The notes beneath the pieces are model-generated. The model was given only the letters and a program-made list of their open reading frames with translations. It made no database searches and had not been told where the DNA came from. From positions 40,987 to 104,986 of the forward strand of contig JAKCDL010000008.1 in NCBI GenBank assembly GCA_021841935.1: DNA of 64,000 nt, written 5' to 3'. The position numbers and the translations under genes were made by a program. Shown piece after piece: positions 38,236 to 47,624 of the stretch. The DNA comes from Actinomycetes bacterium (GTDB lineage: Bacteria > Actinomycetota > Acidimicrobiia > Acidimicrobiales > Acidimicrobiaceae). Within the stretch, counting starts at the first letter, position 1; each line of letters begins with the position of its first letter.

Positions 38236-39000
38236 ATGGAAGATCTAACTCGAGTAATTGCGATCGCGAACCAAAAGGGCGGCGTTGGAAAGACAACCAC
38301 ATCGGTAAATCTAGCTGCTGCAATAGCCGAAATGGGAATGCGAGTCCTCGTAATCGATCTAGATCCACAAGGAAACGCTAGCACAGGCTTGGGCGTAGAT
38401 ATAAGATCCATAGGTGTAACCGTCTATGACGTTCTACTACACGACACAGCCATAGAAGATGCGATTGAAGCAACTGGCGTAAAAAACCTATTCGTACTAC
38501 CCTCAAATATCGATCTTGCAGGCGCCGAAATTGAACTTGTATCAGTTCTAAGTCGCGAAACTCGACTCAAACGAGCCGTAGATCAAATTAAACCTGACTA
38601 CGACATCGTAATAATTGACTGCCCACCTTCCCTAGGGCTACTTACCATTAACGCCTTCGTAGCAGCAAACGAAGTAATAGTACCTATACAGTGCGAATAC
38701 TACGCTTTAGAGGGACTGTCTCAACTATTTCGAAATGTAAAACTAGTCAAAAACAATCTAAACGAAAGACTCAACATCTCTCATATCGTCTTGACCATGT
38801 ACGACTCCAGGACAAAATTAGCCGAACAGGTAGCAGCGGACGTCAAAGAACACTACCCAAAACTTGTTTGCAGGACATTTATACCGCGAAACGTAAGACT
38901 ATCAGAGGCACCCTCATATGGACAGCCAATAACAGTATTCGATCCTCTTTCCAGAGGAGCCGTAGCCTATCGTGAACTCGCCAAGGAGATACAAAGATGA
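38236..39000 (+). CDS. parA: Chromosome-partitioning ATPase ParA
   Basis: A 254-residue deviant-Walker ATPase. The motif NQKGGVGKTTTSVNLAAA starts at residue 13; VLVIDLDPQGNAS (A'), IVIIDCPPSLGLL (Walker B) and the C-terminal IPRNVRLSEAPSYGQPI follow. It moves ParB-parS complexes in segregation of the origin. ATGA overlap with parB. Faces the origin, unlike the usual actinobacterial orientation. Confidence 0.97.
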   Translation: MEDLTRVIAIANQKGGVGKTTTSVNLAAAIAEMGMRVLVIDLDPQGNASTGLGVDIRSIGVTVYDVLLHDTAIEDAIEATGVKNLFVLPSNIDLAGAEIELVSVLSRETRLKRAVDQIKPDYDIVIIDCPPSLGLLTINAFVAANEVIVPIQCEYYALEGLSQLFRNVKLVKNNLNERLNISHIVLTMYDSRTKLAEQVAADVKEHYPKLVCRTFIPRNVRLSEAPSYGQPITVFDPLSRGAVAYRELAKEIQR

Positions 39001-39878
39001 CAACTAGAAGAACAGGGCTCGGCAGAGGATTAGGATCCCTGATACCACAAAACGAACTTAGAGAGTCCGAGAATAAATATCGCGAATTACCAACAAACTC
39101 AGTATCGCCAAATCCAAACCAACCACGAAAATCATTCGACGAAGAATCACTGACGACTCTAGCTGCTTCAATATCGTCAATGGGAATAATACAACCCATT
39201 ATCGTACAAGAGAGCGAAGATGGAACCTACACAATAATCGCTGGTGAACGAAGATGGCGCGCAGCTCGAAGAGTAGGGCTCGACGTAATACCCGCTATCG
39301 TGCAAACTGGCGGAACACAAATAAACCTCGAACAAGCGCTTGTTGAAAACCTCCATCGAGAAGACCTAAATCCCATCGAAGAAGCCATGGCGTTTCAAAG
39401 TCTAATCGAAGAGTACTCATATACGCATGACAGCCTATCTAAAAGAATTGGAAAGTCGAGAGCAGTAGTTACAAACGCACTGAGATTACTCACACTTCCA
39501 ACCTCAGTCCAAAGGCTGCTGGTAGAGAAGAAATTATCACCTGGCCACGCGCGACTCATCATGACGATATCCGACCGTAATGCACAAGATAAAATTGCAC
39601 ACTTAGTATACGAAAAAGATCTGTCCGTTAGGGCTCTAGAAGAAATGTTGAAAGAGACAGAGCCGGAACGGAAAAAAGAGACCACAAACAACACCAAACG
39701 GAATAATCTAAAACCACCGGCAATTATCGAGCTAGAGAGAGTCCTATATGACTACTTTGACTCAAAAGTTGATATCCAGATCAACAAAAAAGACGCCAAT
39801 GCCTCTGGAAAGATAGTAATTCAGTTCGAAAATCTAGAGGAGCTAAAGCGGATCACGGAGCAAATGATCGAAGAATAA
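38997..39878 (+). CDS. parB: Chromosome-partitioning protein ParB
   Basis: A 293-residue CTP-dependent clamp binding parS. N-terminal tag GRGLGSLIP, CTP-binding region with AGERRWRAARRVGLD and the NLHREDLNPIEEA block, helix-turn-helix region (LSKRIGKSRAVVTNALRLL) and C-terminal dimerisation domain are all present. Its stop lies 3 bp from the convergent rsmG stop with no terminator hairpin between. Confidence 0.97.
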   Translation: MTTRRTGLGRGLGSLIPQNELRESENKYRELPTNSVSPNPNQPRKSFDEESLTTLAASISSMGIIQPIIVQESEDGTYTIIAGERRWRAARRVGLDVIPAIVQTGGTQINLEQALVENLHREDLNPIEEAMAFQSLIEEYSYTHDSLSKRIGKSRAVVTNALRLLTLPTSVQRLLVEKKLSPGHARLIMTISDRNAQDKIAHLVYEKDLSVRALEEMLKETEPERKKETTNNTKRNNLKPPAIIELERVLYDYFDSKVDIQINKKDANASGKIVIQFENLEELKRITEQMIEE

Positions 39879-39881
39879 TTA

Positions 39882-40508
39882 CTACCACAACGGGCTCTTA
39901 ACAATCTTTGAATAGGATCGTCTAGGAACCAAGCTTTGACTATTCTTCCTAATAAGACCGAAATTATCTACACCTTCTGTAATCAATTCCGCTGGACCAA
40001 ACCCGAATTTTCTCAAACCTCTTACGGGCCATCGAACTTCGTAGTCATCGTGGGGCGAAGTAACAAGAATAAATCCACCAACACTAAGAAGGGGACAAGC
40101 TAACTCCACGAAAATAGACGATCGCGCGAAACAGCGAGCTACTACGATGTCGAAGCTATTTGAGGCCGTGTCAAGCTCCTCAACGCGTCCATTTACAACA
40201 TCACATCTGTCCACAAGACCAAGTAAATCAACAAATGATCCGGCAACAGCAGACCGACGCTTCATAGAATCTACCAAAGTTACAGAATATGTAGGCTCCA
40301 AATAGGAAATTAGGAGACCAGGTACGCCCACACCACTGCCAAAATCAACGATACGCAGCCTCTCAGAATTAGAAAAGCGTCGAATTACACTTACGTAATT
40401 CGACGCTAATTCAATTAATCGAGACAACGAATCTCTCCCGATTCCGCCTACCGTTACACTCTCTGCATACCAATCTTCTAATAGTGGATTCGACATAGAG
40501 GAAGACAA
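39882..40508 (-). CDS. rsmG: 16S rRNA (guanine-N7) methyltransferase RsmG
   Basis: A 208-residue AdoMet enzyme methylating G527 (E. coli numbering) of 16S rRNA. The SAM-binding core IVDFGSGVGVPGLLISYLEP and VTLVDSMKRRSAV, DIVVARCFA and the usual position after jag support the call. The first codon is TTG; an ATG four codons on (40496) is an equally good start, as neither has a strong ribosome binding site. Confidence 0.93.
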   Translation of the reverse strand: MSSSMSNPLLEDWYAESVTVGGIGRDSLSRLIELASNYVSVIRRFSNSERLRIVDFGSGVGVPGLLISYLEPTYSVTLVDSMKRRSAVAGSFVDLLGLVDRCDVVNGRVEELDTASNSFDIVVARCFARSSIFVELACPLLSVGGFILVTSPHDDYEVRWPVRGLRKFGFGPAELITEGVDNFGLIRKNSQSLVPRRSYSKIVKSPLW

Positions 40509-40519
40509 GCTGAACGTTT

Positions 40520-41401
40520 CTAACCTTCAGCCATTTCAATGTCATCAGATGACGCAATTGCAATGACCACTCTACGCTTAGGCTCGCGTCCTTCGGATCG
40601 CGTAGCTATACCTTCAAACTCGTTCAATGCATCATGAACAACTTTGCGATCAGCACTACTCATTGGATCCATTGCCTTTTGCACACCAGTTGCGAGTACT
40701 TCCTCTGCAACTCGCCTAGCAAAACGCTCAAGTGCACTGCGACGACGATCTCTAAAATGGTCGATATCGATATGAAGCCGCGCGTTAGCGCGCTTAAAAC
40801 GATTTTGCACCGCCGCTCGAGTTAGATCCTGAACCGCTGCCATAACGAGACCCTTTGGGCCAATAAGAAGACCTAAATTTGCGTCTCCGGTAATCTGAAC
40901 AGATATTGTCTCGTCCTCGATCGAATCTACCGCTATCTGACCAGGTACCTGAAATTCCCGCATCAAACCTGCTAAAAATTCCTGCGCAGCACCAGCTTGT
41001 TCCACAACAGAAGCTGAATCATCTTCCTCGATCGCCTCATATGAAGTTTGATCGTTACTCACGCGAGTACCCCCTCTTCGAACACCTTCCTGGCGCTCAC
41101 TAGATATTTCGACTGCATCTGATTCGCTAAGAGATGCGTCATTCCCAATTGAAGACCGCTGACCCGTCGGACGACTATCCTTACGACGACGATTACGATT
41201 CTTTCCGGCATCCTTCGAACGCGGTACTGAAGGCTTTACTCTGGCTCTAACCCGTGCCTCTCGCTTTGTTTTGCCGAATATACCAACCTTGGCATCTTCT
41301 ACCACTTCAAATTCGATCTCAGACCGATCGACGCGCAACAATTCAAGCGCGCCCTCTACAGCTTCTTCGACAGTACGACCTGTCGTCTCAACCCATTCCA
41401 T
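40520..41401 (-). CDS. jag: Jag/KhpB RNA-binding protein
   Basis: A 293-residue protein. The N-terminal Jag domain (GRTVEEAVEGALELLRVDRS, EFEVVEDAKVGIFGKTKRE) is followed by a long basic/acidic linker (about 60-135), a KH domain (TGDANLGLLIGPKGLVMAAVQ) and an R3H domain (ERFARRVAEEVLATG, RKVVHDALNEFEGIATRSEG). In other bacteria KhpB binds RNA and affects cell division and envelope growth. Conserved place between yidC and rsmG. Confidence 0.95.
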   Translation of the reverse strand: MEWVETTGRTVEEAVEGALELLRVDRSEIEFEVVEDAKVGIFGKTKREARVRARVKPSVPRSKDAGKNRNRRRKDSRPTGQRSSIGNDASLSESDAVEISSERQEGVRRGGTRVSNDQTSYEAIEEDDSASVVEQAGAAQEFLAGLMREFQVPGQIAVDSIEDETISVQITGDANLGLLIGPKGLVMAAVQDLTRAAVQNRFKRANARLHIDIDHFRDRRRSALERFARRVAEEVLATGVQKAMDPMSSADRKVVHDALNEFEGIATRSEGREPKRRVVIAIASSDDIEMAEG

Positions 41402-41441
41402 AAATAATCCCTAACAGCGTTATCGAAGAAGAAGACCCTTG

Positions 41442-42413
41442 TTACTTCTTCTTTTTTTTGTTGTTGCTGCCACTGGAAGTTGGTTTCCTGCCTGCTTGAG
41501 AACCCTTATTTGGCGCAGGTTTGCTGTTACGTTGTTGCTCAGCAGACGCTTCGCGGACTTTATCCATGAAACCTTTCTTAGGAGGTTCAACATACTTCCC
41601 CGACGCCTTGAGTTCCTTTATCTCCTTGGCCTTTTGCCTTGACTCCTCAGAGTGGCTCCTGAGCAGTGGATCACGACGCCACATAAACTCCTGCTGCGCA
41701 ATTCTAAAGAGCGAAGAAACGACAAAATACAAGTTAACCCCTGCTGGGATACCGATATAAATAACGCCGTAAATTAGAGGCGTGTATTTCATTATCGCAG
41801 CCTGCTGGGGATTTGCGCTTGCAGCCTGTGGGTTCTTCGAATAAATCTGGTAAGTAGATAGGAAAACCAATCCAATAGCTAGTAAAACGACTACGTAATA
41901 GGGCAGTGCATTAGCAAATCCCTTGACGTGCGTCGCAGCCGTTCCTAAATCAATTCCCAAAGCGTGCATTGCACCGTTTGACTTTATTAGGTCCTTGTAA
42001 ATAGAGGTGGAATGACCCACGTACTTAGGAGCGGCAATTCCAGCGGCCGTTCTATTTGTAAGACCACGAATAACGTCATACATAACGAACAGTACTGGAA
42101 ACTGAAGAAGCATCGGCAAACACCCACTAACGGGGCTAACCTTGTTCTCCTTAAAGAGGCGATTCATCTCTTCGCTCTGGCGAACTCTGTCAGACTTGTA
42201 CTTGGTCTGAATCTCCTTCAACTCCGGCTGAATCTTTTGCATAGCAATCATACGACGAGTCGATAGAGCTGTAAGAGGCCAGAGAAATGCCATCACAGTA
42301 ATAGTTAGCAGAGCTATCGCCACTGCGTAGTTGTGTACGAGACCATAGAAGAAAGCTATTAATCCCGCTATCAAATAAAAAAGCGGCTTGAAAATGTCAC
42401 CAATTATCGTCAC
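41442..42413 (-). CDS. yidC: Membrane protein insertase YidC
   Basis: A 323-residue Oxa1/YidC insertase of the Gram-positive type, without the large periplasmic domain. Five hydrophobic segments are visible; typical stretches are LWPLTALSTRRMIAMQKIQPEL (in parts), YKSDRVRQSEEMNRLFKENKVSPVSGCLPMLLQFPVLF (in parts; the SGCLPMLLQFP motif is diagnostic). The C-terminus is basic, ending in five lysines, suited to ribosome contact. GTG start overlaps the yidD stop by one base (TAGTG). Confidence 0.95.
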   Translation of the reverse strand: MTIIGDIFKPLFYLIAGLIAFFYGLVHNYAVAIALLTITVMAFLWPLTALSTRRMIAMQKIQPELKEIQTKYKSDRVRQSEEMNRLFKENKVSPVSGCLPMLLQFPVLFVMYDVIRGLTNRTAAGIAAPKYVGHSTSIYKDLIKSNGAMHALGIDLGTAATHVKGFANALPYYVVVLLAIGLVFLSTYQIYSKNPQAASANPQQAAIMKYTPLIYGVIYIGIPAGVNLYFVVSSLFRIAQQEFMWRRDPLLRSHSEESRQKAKEIKELKASGKYVEPPKKGFMDKVREASAEQQRNSKPAPNKGSQAGRKPTSSGSNNKKKKK

Positions 42414-42646
42414 TACGAATCAGCCTTTACGTCATTAAGTTCGGGAACAGGATCGTACCCTGAACCACCAAATGGATTGCATCGTCCAATACGACGGATC
42501 GTTAGCCAAGATCCTCTCAAAGGACCATGCACTTCTATCGCCTCAACGCCGTACTCAGAGCACGACGGAAAAAATCTGCACACTGAGGGTCTTCCGAAAC
42601 GAACTTTTTGGTAAGCTCGAATCCCACCCACGAGTAACTTTTTCAC
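42413..42646 (-). CDS. yidD: Membrane protein insertion efficiency factor YidD
   Basis: A 77-residue protein with the family signature [22 protein letters not shown] and [15 protein letters not shown] (in parts), three conserved cysteines intact. It is an amphipathic membrane-associated helper of YidC. Begins with GTG at 42646 and is coupled to yidC. Confidence 0.94.
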   Translation of the reverse strand: MKKLLVGGIRAYQKVRFGRPSVCRFFPSCSEYGVEAIEVHGPLRGSWLTIRRIGRCNPFGGSGYDPVPELNDVKADS

Positions 42647-42682
42647 CGAAATCCTAACTTGCGTACGTAACGCGTTGCACTT

Positions 42683-43024
42683 CTATTCCGTAACAACCGA
42701 TTTTGATTTCAAAAACATCTGCTGTTCACTTAGGACTCTAGTAATTACAGACAGTTTTACCGTAACAGAATCAGAGTTGGACGAAACAAGGTAAATCCCA
42801 GGCGACATATCACCTGGATAAGTACGAAAGGCTTCTCTTACGCGACGACGAAACTTATTACGGATAACCGCGCTACCGGATTTCTTGGAAACTGCTGTCG
42901 CTAACATCACCGAATTGCCGACGTGGTCGCAATAGACAATTTGCAAACCTGAATTCCTGTAGCGCACTCCTCGTGACCTAAGAATATCGAAGTCACTTCG
43001 TCTCGAAAGAGACTCAATTCTCAT
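42683..43024 (-). CDS. rnpA: Ribonuclease P protein component
   Basis: A 113-residue protein subunit of RNase P, which trims tRNA 5' ends. Characteristic are LSRRSDFDILRSRGVRYRN, VSKKSGSAVIRNKFRRRVREAFR (the RNR motif; shown as AVIRNKFRRRVREAFR). Its ATG follows the rpmH stop with no gap. Confidence 0.94.
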   Translation of the reverse strand: MRIESLSRRSDFDILRSRGVRYRNSGLQIVYCDHVGNSVMLATAVSKKSGSAVIRNKFRRRVREAFRTYPGDMSPGIYLVSSNSDSVTVKLSVITRVLSEQQMFLKSKSVVTE

Positions 43025-43159
43025 TTACGCACTAATACGAGCTCGTCCCTTGAGACGACGCGCCTTCAAGACTGCTCTACCGGCTCTATCAGACATTCGA
43101 TGACGAAAGCCGTGCTTCTTAGAACGCTTGCGATTGTTTGGCTGAAATGTTCTCTTCAT
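43025..43159 (-). CDS. rpmH: Ribosomal protein bL34
   Basis: A 44-residue basic protein read from the ATG at 43159: [19 protein letters not shown], then [19 protein letters not shown], ending RARISA. This is the complete bL34 sequence pattern. Its TAA abuts the rnpA ATG (TAAATG). It marks the left side of the origin region. Confidence 0.97.
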   Translation of the reverse strand: MKRTFQPNNRKRSKKHGFRHRMSDRAGRAVLKARRLKGRARISA

Positions 43160-43483
43160 GTTTTGACTAACCTACTCAAGATCTAAAATTACTAGTGCGC
43201 AAGACTATGCCACACTAAACAGATATCAATAATAGTAATGATTGTAAAAAACAAAGCCAAAGAGATTCTCAGTGACACCTATTGCATAGTCAGGGGCGCA
43301 ACAACGAGATTCATCTAACGATAACGCCGCCAAAATATCTAGAGCGAGTACTACACATCTGAAATTTACAGTTTGTTGATGAACGATCACCTAGACTCGT
43401 TTATCCAACAAACTTTGTTTATACATACAGTCGATAAGCGGTAGCACTAGTTATCTAGTAGAACTTCAGTAAAGGTATTTCAG
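43160..43483. other. rpmH-dnaA intergenic region
   Basis: 324 bp holding the divergent promoters of rpmH and dnaA. DnaA-box-like sequences are few and imperfect: TTATCCAAC (43401-43409) and TTATACATA (43419-43427). These could mediate DnaA autoregulation. The better box cluster is downstream of dnaA. Confidence 0.5.
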
Positions 43484-44878
43484 TTGAAGAACGCCGACGA
43501 GATATGGGAGAGGTGCCGAGATTACCTCTCCACGAAGGTGGGTGGGTCTACATGGTATGGGTATCTAGCTCCAGCTCAGGCAGTATCTACCGACGATCCA
43601 TCGATACTTCTTATCAGCGTTGAATCAGAAATATCTAAAGAACGAATCATTGAGCGACACCTTATATCTATATATGACGCCCTTGACTCCATCGGTGCAA
43701 ATGACGTTGAAGTCGATATAGTCGTACAAAATCAACCGAACAAAGTTCAACCCGACAACCTCGATGAAGAGTCAGAACTTCTATTTGCTCCTAGGGTCAG
43801 TGAAAATAAACCTAAGACGTCCCCAAGCACACCAAGGGCCAACGATACCATGCTTGTGAACAGGACCCATACATTCGAAGCATTCGTAATTGGCTCATCA
43901 AACCGTTTTGCACACGCAGCATCACTTGCCGTAGCAGAAAAACCATCGGCGAATTTCAACCCACTTTTCATCTACGGTCAAGCTGGACTCGGAAAAACCC
44001 ACCTACTAAATGCTATTGCAAACTACATATTCGACAATTATCGAGAAATGACTGTACGCTACGTATCTACAGAGACGTTTCTCAATGACTTCGTTGATTC
44101 AATAAGAACTAACCGCAAGACGGCCTTCAAAAGGCGCTATCGAGAGTGCGACGTCCTCCTTATGGACGATATTCAGTTTCTTGAAGGAAAAGAGGCTCTC
44201 CAGGAGGAGTTCTTTCATACATTCAACGACCTAAAATTGGCTGGAAGCCAAATCGTAATTACCTCAGATAGACCACCCAAAGCGATACCAACCCTTGAAG
44301 ACAGAATGAGATCTAGGTTCTTATCCGGTCTAATCACTGACATACAGCCACCTGATATCGAAACACGAATCGCAATTCTGCGAAAAAAGGCCGACGACAG
44401 TCGAGTGGTACTTCCTCAGGAGGTCCTTTACTTCATAGCAGAGAGCGTGCGCGACAATATAAGGATTTTAGAAGGTGCCCTAACGCGAGTATCGGCTCAT
44501 GCAAACCTTACAGGCGAACCTCTAACAGTGGAATTAGCTCGAAGAACCATAACTGATTTAATAAGCACTGATGGTGAAGTTCCCCTAACTGCTGAACAAA
44601 TTATCGATTTAGTCTCACAACATTACGGATTCTCAATATCAGAAATTAAAGGAGTTTCAAGGAAAAAACCTCTCGCTGAAGCTAGGCAGATTGCAATGTA
44701 CATTACACGGGAGACTACTGACTTAAGTTACCCCGCAATAGGTCACCAGTTCGGCGGACGCGACCACACGACAGTAATGCACTCCGTGAAACGTGTCGAG
44801 GAACGGATGAGCGAAGATAGGGAAACATTCAATACAGTATCTCAACTACTCACAAAACTAAGAAGTCAACAGCTGTGA
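43484..44878 (+). CDS. dnaA: Chromosomal replication initiator DnaA
   Basis: A 464-residue initiator. Domain I is residues ~1-85, a linker of ~45 residues follows, then the AAA+ domain (Walker A YGQAGLGKTHLLNAI, Walker B LLMDDIQFLEGKE, sensor RDNIRILEGAL) and DNA-binding domain IV (KGVSRKKPLAEARQIAMY, GGRDHTTVMHSVKR). TTG start at 43484 with AAAGG upstream. The gene order dnaA-dnaN-recF-gyrB-gyrA is conserved. Confidence 0.97.
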   Translation: MKNADEIWERCRDYLSTKVGGSTWYGYLAPAQAVSTDDPSILLISVESEISKERIIERHLISIYDALDSIGANDVEVDIVVQNQPNKVQPDNLDEESELLFAPRVSENKPKTSPSTPRANDTMLVNRTHTFEAFVIGSSNRFAHAASLAVAEKPSANFNPLFIYGQAGLGKTHLLNAIANYIFDNYREMTVRYVSTETFLNDFVDSIRTNRKTAFKRRYRECDVLLMDDIQFLEGKEALQEEFFHTFNDLKLAGSQIVITSDRPPKAIPTLEDRMRSRFLSGLITDIQPPDIETRIAILRKKADDSRVVLPQEVLYFIAESVRDNIRILEGALTRVSAHANLTGEPLTVELARRTITDLISTDGEVPLTAEQIIDLVSQHYGFSISEIKGVSRKKPLAEARQIAMYITRETTDLSYPAIGHQFGGRDHTTVMHSVKRVEERMSEDRETFNTVSQLLTKLRSQQL

Positions 44879-45106
44879 ACAAAGTTGTGGATAAGTATGT
44901 GAACATTAGTTGAACTTCTGTTGAAACAATAGAAAAAGGTACAAAGCCTCTATGAAAAATAAAATTCACTGTTGATAAATAAATGGACCTGTGGAAATCC
45001 TTTTGAAAACATTTCGCCCTTCAAATGGGATTTCTCGAGTTATAAACAATTCACAGGTCCTACTACAACATCTACTTATTTTAAATAAAAATGAAGGAGT
45101 TATTAG
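44879..45106. other. oriC: Probable chromosomal origin oriC (dnaA-dnaN intergenic)
   Basis: This 228-bp AT-rich gap carries a perfect DnaA box in reverse orientation (TGTGGATAA, 44886-44894), one-mismatch boxes TGTTGATAA (44970-44978) and TTATAAACA (45040-45048), and a weaker TGTGGAAAT (44990-44998). dnaA-dnaN is the usual actinobacterial origin site. It is rather short for an origin, so neighbouring box-bearing regions may contribute. Confidence 0.75.
44985..45060. repeat. Inverted repeat inside the origin
   Basis: GGACCTGTG (44985-44993) pairs with CACAGGTCC (45052-45060); inside it AAATCC (44995-45000) pairs with GGATTT (45028-45033). The arms include a DnaA-box-like sequence. It could be a structural origin element or the dnaN leader. 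Confidence 0.55.
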
Positions 45107-46207
45107 TTGCGCTTCAGTTGCGAGAGAGATCTCTTATCAAACAGTATCGGCACTGCATCTCGGGCACTTGAGACAAGATCTTATGGAAATGGTGTTCATC
45201 TAAATTTGAAAGCAGATGGACTTACAATCTTTGCTCACGAAACAGACATGCTCATTGAAGTAAAGATCGAAGTGATTGGACACGAAGATGGAAGGTGCGT
45301 TGTTCCAACTCCACTAACCCAAGACATGATTCGTTCACTTCCGGAAGGCATCGTTGAAGTAGAGGTCGACGATATGTCGCTGACGATGCAATCCGGTAAA
45401 GCGAAGATATCGGTTTACTTGGTAGCTGATTTTAATCCTGAATTTGCACGTGAAGAGGGTGGAGATCCTGTCACGGTTCAAGCTAGCGACCTTCGAGAAG
45501 CTCTTACACAGGTAATACGTGCTTCAGCAAAAGGAGAGGCACGTGACTTCGTATACACCGGAGTTCTTTTTGCTGCAAATGACGGAGAATTACGCCTAGT
45601 TGCTACTGACGGAATTCGAATGGCTATTAGGGATTTGACGGGAGTAAGTTTAATCTCGGGAGAGGGAGAGGTTCTCCTTCCAGCTCGCTCGTTGAGCGAG
45701 TTAGAGAGAATTCTTAGCACTAAATCTAAAGAGCAGTTAAAGGTAATAATTGGCAAGCGCGAGGCGTCTTTTGAGGTTGGAGATTACCTACTTGTAACTC
45801 GAATAATTGACGAAAAGTATCGAGATTACAAACAAGTGATTCAACCTTCGTATCCAAGGAGACTGGTCGTTAAGAAGTCCGAGATAATGGAGTCCCTTAG
45901 GCGACTTAGAAGGATGGCGCGTGAGAATCGTGAGCTCACAAATTTGAAGCTAGAAATTAGTGAGTTATCGGTAAAGTTATCGGTCAATATCCCTCAAGTA
46001 GGCAATGCAACGGAAGAGATCGAGGCGACGTACGTCGGTGAAGACCCAATTACTCTCGCCTTCGATCCTGAACTTCTAAACGAAGGTATTGATGCGGTAT
46101 CTACTGAATTTGCAGCTATCGATATTGTGGCACCGAATAAGGCAGTTAGGATTGCCAACGCTGATAACTCCGACCTCATCTATCTTTTGATGCCAATTCG
46201 TCAATAG
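45107..46207 (+). CDS. dnaN: DNA polymerase III sliding clamp
   Basis: A 366-residue beta clamp in three similar domains, tethering the replicative polymerase to DNA. Start MRFSCERDLLSNSIGTASRAL (split) at TTG 45107 with AAGGAG 7 bp upstream; also VVPTPLTQDMIRSLPEG, LVATDGIRMAIRDL and the C-terminal DLIYLLMPIR with the usual end. recF follows after 7 bp. Confidence 0.97.
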   Translation: MRFSCERDLLSNSIGTASRALETRSYGNGVHLNLKADGLTIFAHETDMLIEVKIEVIGHEDGRCVVPTPLTQDMIRSLPEGIVEVEVDDMSLTMQSGKAKISVYLVADFNPEFAREEGGDPVTVQASDLREALTQVIRASAKGEARDFVYTGVLFAANDGELRLVATDGIRMAIRDLTGVSLISGEGEVLLPARSLSELERILSTKSKEQLKVIIGKREASFEVGDYLLVTRIIDEKYRDYKQVIQPSYPRRLVVKKSEIMESLRRLRRMARENRELTNLKLEISELSVKLSVNIPQVGNATEEIEATYVGEDPITLAFDPELLNEGIDAVSTEFAAIDIVAPNKAVRIANADNSDLIYLLMPIRQ

Positions 46208-46214
46208 GAGGGAA

Positions 46215-47291
46215 TTGCAACTGTTCGTCGAGCATTTGGAGGTCTCTAACTTCAGGGTAATCGAAAACCTTTCGTTTGAGCCAAACAGTAGTGGTGTAAC
46301 ATCGATTGTCGGACGTAATGGCCATGGAAAGAGCTCAATTATTGAGGCCCTTTCTTTTGCTATTTCTGGAAAATCTTTTAGGTCTGCTCCCAAAGAATCT
46401 CTCATTCGAAGGGGTTCGAACGAATCTCTAATACGAGTCCAAGTTATTACGAATGAAGAACGAGCATTATCACTCGATTCACTTATAACTAGGAGTGGTC
46501 AAGATAAACTTCGACTCAACACAAATGCAGTTTCTCGGCGAGAAGTATTCAGGACGATTCCTCTTACTGCCTTTTCAGTGACGGATATCGAAATTGTTTC
46601 GAGTTCACCTCAACTTAGACGTGACTATATGGATTCTGCGCTGGTTTTGCTTGGAGTGAAGGCGGCCGAATCTGTAGATAACTACGAAAAGCTCTTACGA
46701 CACCGAACATCATTGCTGAAAAGCATACAAAGAAGCGGCGATTTCGATTCATTTGATTACCTCGAAGTCTTTGATGAGCGTTTGGCAGAAGAGGGTGAAA
46801 GGGTAGTTACTTTTCGTATGAATTTTCTAGCGAGAATAGAGTCTCGACTAGAAGAGATGTATCAGGAGATTGCGGGAACAGGCCACAGTGTAAGGCTGGG
46901 CTATTCTAGAAGTAGTGACGATTTGTACCGTGACCTTAAGGTATGTCGAAGTGATGATATACGGAAAGGGTCTACTGGAGTGGGTCCACATAGAGACGAC
47001 CTTTTGCTCTACCTAAATGGTTTGAATGCGAGGTACGAGGCCTCTCAAGGAGAACAGCGAACTTTGGCATTTGCTTTGAAGATGGCATTACATAGGTTGA
47101 TTTTGGATCGGAGCGGTGATTCACCGATTTTGCTGCTCGATGATATCTTTTCCGAGCTTGACGAAGTTCGGATCGAATCTCTTCTCGATGGCTTTGATTC
47201 GACCCAATGCATAGTCACAACAAGTATCGACCATAAGTTATTGGCATCTGTAGGTCCCGTGTTTCATATCGAGAATGGTTCTATTCATTGA
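46215..47291 (+). CDS. recF: DNA repair ATPase RecF
   Basis: A 358-residue SMC-like ATPase loading RecA at gaps. Walker A IVGRNGHGKSSIIEAL, signature YEASQGEQRTLAFALKMA and Walker B ILLLDDIFSELDE are intact. The TTG at 46215 is only 2 bp from GGAGGG; a CTG at 46221 would have better spacing, so the first two residues are uncertain. Ends overlapping the next gene (TGATG). Confidence 0.95.
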   Translation: MQLFVEHLEVSNFRVIENLSFEPNSSGVTSIVGRNGHGKSSIIEALSFAISGKSFRSAPKESLIRRGSNESLIRVQVITNEERALSLDSLITRSGQDKLRLNTNAVSRREVFRTIPLTAFSVTDIEIVSSSPQLRRDYMDSALVLLGVKAAESVDNYEKLLRHRTSLLKSIQRSGDFDSFDYLEVFDERLAEEGERVVTFRMNFLARIESRLEEMYQEIAGTGHSVRLGYSRSSDDLYRDLKVCRSDDIRKGSTGVGPHRDDLLLYLNGLNARYEASQGEQRTLAFALKMALHRLILDRSGDSPILLLDDIFSELDEVRIESLLDGFDSTQCIVTTSIDHKLLASVGPVFHIENGSIH

Positions 47292-47602
47292 TGGGGTCTT
47301 CTTACCAGGAAAAAAATCTTCACAAGGTAGAGGAGTCCATACGAGCGATCAAATCATTTATCGATAAGGATGATTTGCTAGCCGCAACCCTTTCAATTAA
47401 TTGGTCGTCATTCGTTGACAGTACAGTCGCTGATCATTCAAGACCGATAATGGCGAAGGGATCCTACCTAGTAGTTTCAGTAGACTCTCCTTCTGCTAGG
47501 TCGTATGTAAGAATGCAAAGTCGCCAAATAATTAGAAGACTCAATGAAGCCGGTTTTGGCTACTCTGAGTTGAAGATAACTCTAGGTCGTCCAAGTAAGT
47601 GA
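47291..47602 (+). CDS. DciA-like (DUF721) protein
   Basis: A 103-residue protein of the DUF721/DciA group, which loads or controls the DnaB helicase in bacteria lacking DnaC. Conserved features are the SFIDKDDLLAATLSINWSSFVD region, the turn AKGSYLVVSVDSPSARSYVR (VxxxSxAWAxxL-like strand) and I-RRLNEAGF. Only a KH-like fold is present; the disordered tail seen in some DciA is absent. ATG overlaps the recF stop (TGATG). Conserved location between recF and gyrB. Confidence 0.82.
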   Translation: MGSSYQEKNLHKVEESIRAIKSFIDKDDLLAATLSINWSSFVDSTVADHSRPIMAKGSYLVVSVDSPSARSYVRMQSRQIIRRLNEAGFGYSELKITLGRPSK

Positions 47603-47624
47603 TGTTTAAGGATATTTAATCAAA

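Noticed and set aside
43160..43483. rpmH-dnaA gap as the main origin
   Set aside because: Its DnaA-box-like sequences are few and imperfect, whereas the dnaA-dnaN gap has a perfect box and several near matches.
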